Source of the DNA: Rhodospirillales bacterium
Lineage (GTDB): Bacteria > Pseudomonadota > Alphaproteobacteria > Rhodospirillales > JASLQF01
NCBI GenBank assembly: GCA_030744625.1
Contig: JASLQF010000019.1
Span: forward strand, 1 to 50,088
Length of the DNA: 50,088 bases
Direction of reading: 5' to 3'
Made by a program: the position numbers and the translations under genes. The notes beneath the pieces were generated by a model. The model ran no database searches and was not told where the DNA came from. It saw nothing but the letters and a program-made list of their open reading frames with translations. This document shows, piece after piece, positions 50,072-50,088 of this stretch (within the stretch, counting starts at the first letter, position 1; each line of letters begins with the position of its first letter).

Positions 50072-50088
50072 CGCATTTCCCGTCAGAC

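Overview
The window is a GC-rich stretch of an alphaproteobacterial chromosome, most likely Rhodospirillales-like. The support is the housekeeping gene order (lpxA-lpxI-lpxB, gltA, gltX, comEC, lexA, moeA, moaC, trpC, trpD, trpG, trpE, ppiD, tpiA, secG, pyrG, kdsA, eno, ftsB, pdhA-pdhB-pdhC-lpd-lipA), a GTTC-N7-GTTC SOS box upstream of lexA, and a pyruvate dehydrogenase E1-beta that carries its own lipoyl domain. No rRNA, tRNA, CRISPR array or intact transposon was seen. The species cannot be named from sequence alone.

Layout. 1-2.6 kb: end of lpxA, then lpxI and lpxB (lipid A synthesis, overlapping genes). 2.6-5.9 kb: glyoxalase, convergent with gltX-gltA. 6.1-7.1 kb: a GH88/GH105-like hydrolase. 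7.2-9.3 kb: comEC, interrupted by an in-frame TGA. 9.3-14.4 kb: leftward operon trpG-trpD-trpC-moaC-moeA, then lexA behind a terminator. 14.6-18.3 kb: a copper module (cytochrome c, copper ATPase, CueR-type regulator) driven by a MerR-type promoter with a 19-bp spacer. 18.3-20.9 kb: a DUF610-type deacetylase-like protein, a small flagellin-like protein and a GNAT acetyltransferase. 20.9-24.3 kb: leftward ppiD-trpE. The 14.5-20.9 kb block appears to split an ancestral trpE-trpGDC operon.

24.5-29.6 kb: tpiA, secG, pyrG, kdsA and eno. 29.7-29.9 kb: an AT-rich repeat element with three direct copies and one inverted copy of a roughly 20-bp core. 29.9-31.9 kb: a Crp/Fnr regulator divergent from an amidinotransferase-fold enzyme. 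32.0-36.6 kb: a possible tiny membrane protein, ftsB, a secreted protein with an HExxGH motif, and a leftward tri-domain ACP/acyl-AMP ligase/PlsC protein. 36.8-42.97 kb: the complete pyruvate dehydrogenase operon plus lipoyl synthase. 43.0-44.9 kb: a RatA/Coq10-like START protein and a UbiD-family decarboxylase. 45.1-50.1 kb: a TRAP transporter (TakP-like binding protein, small permease, and a large permease with a long C-terminal soluble extension).

Most of the window is conserved core metabolism. The accessory signals are the copper module with its freshly duplicated YHS domain, the repeat element after eno, the near-identical lipoyl domains of pdhB and pdhC, the extended TRAP permease, the HExxGH secreted protein and the ACP-ligase-PlsC fusion. 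I did not find a clearly new multi-gene system; the best leads are listed as findings.
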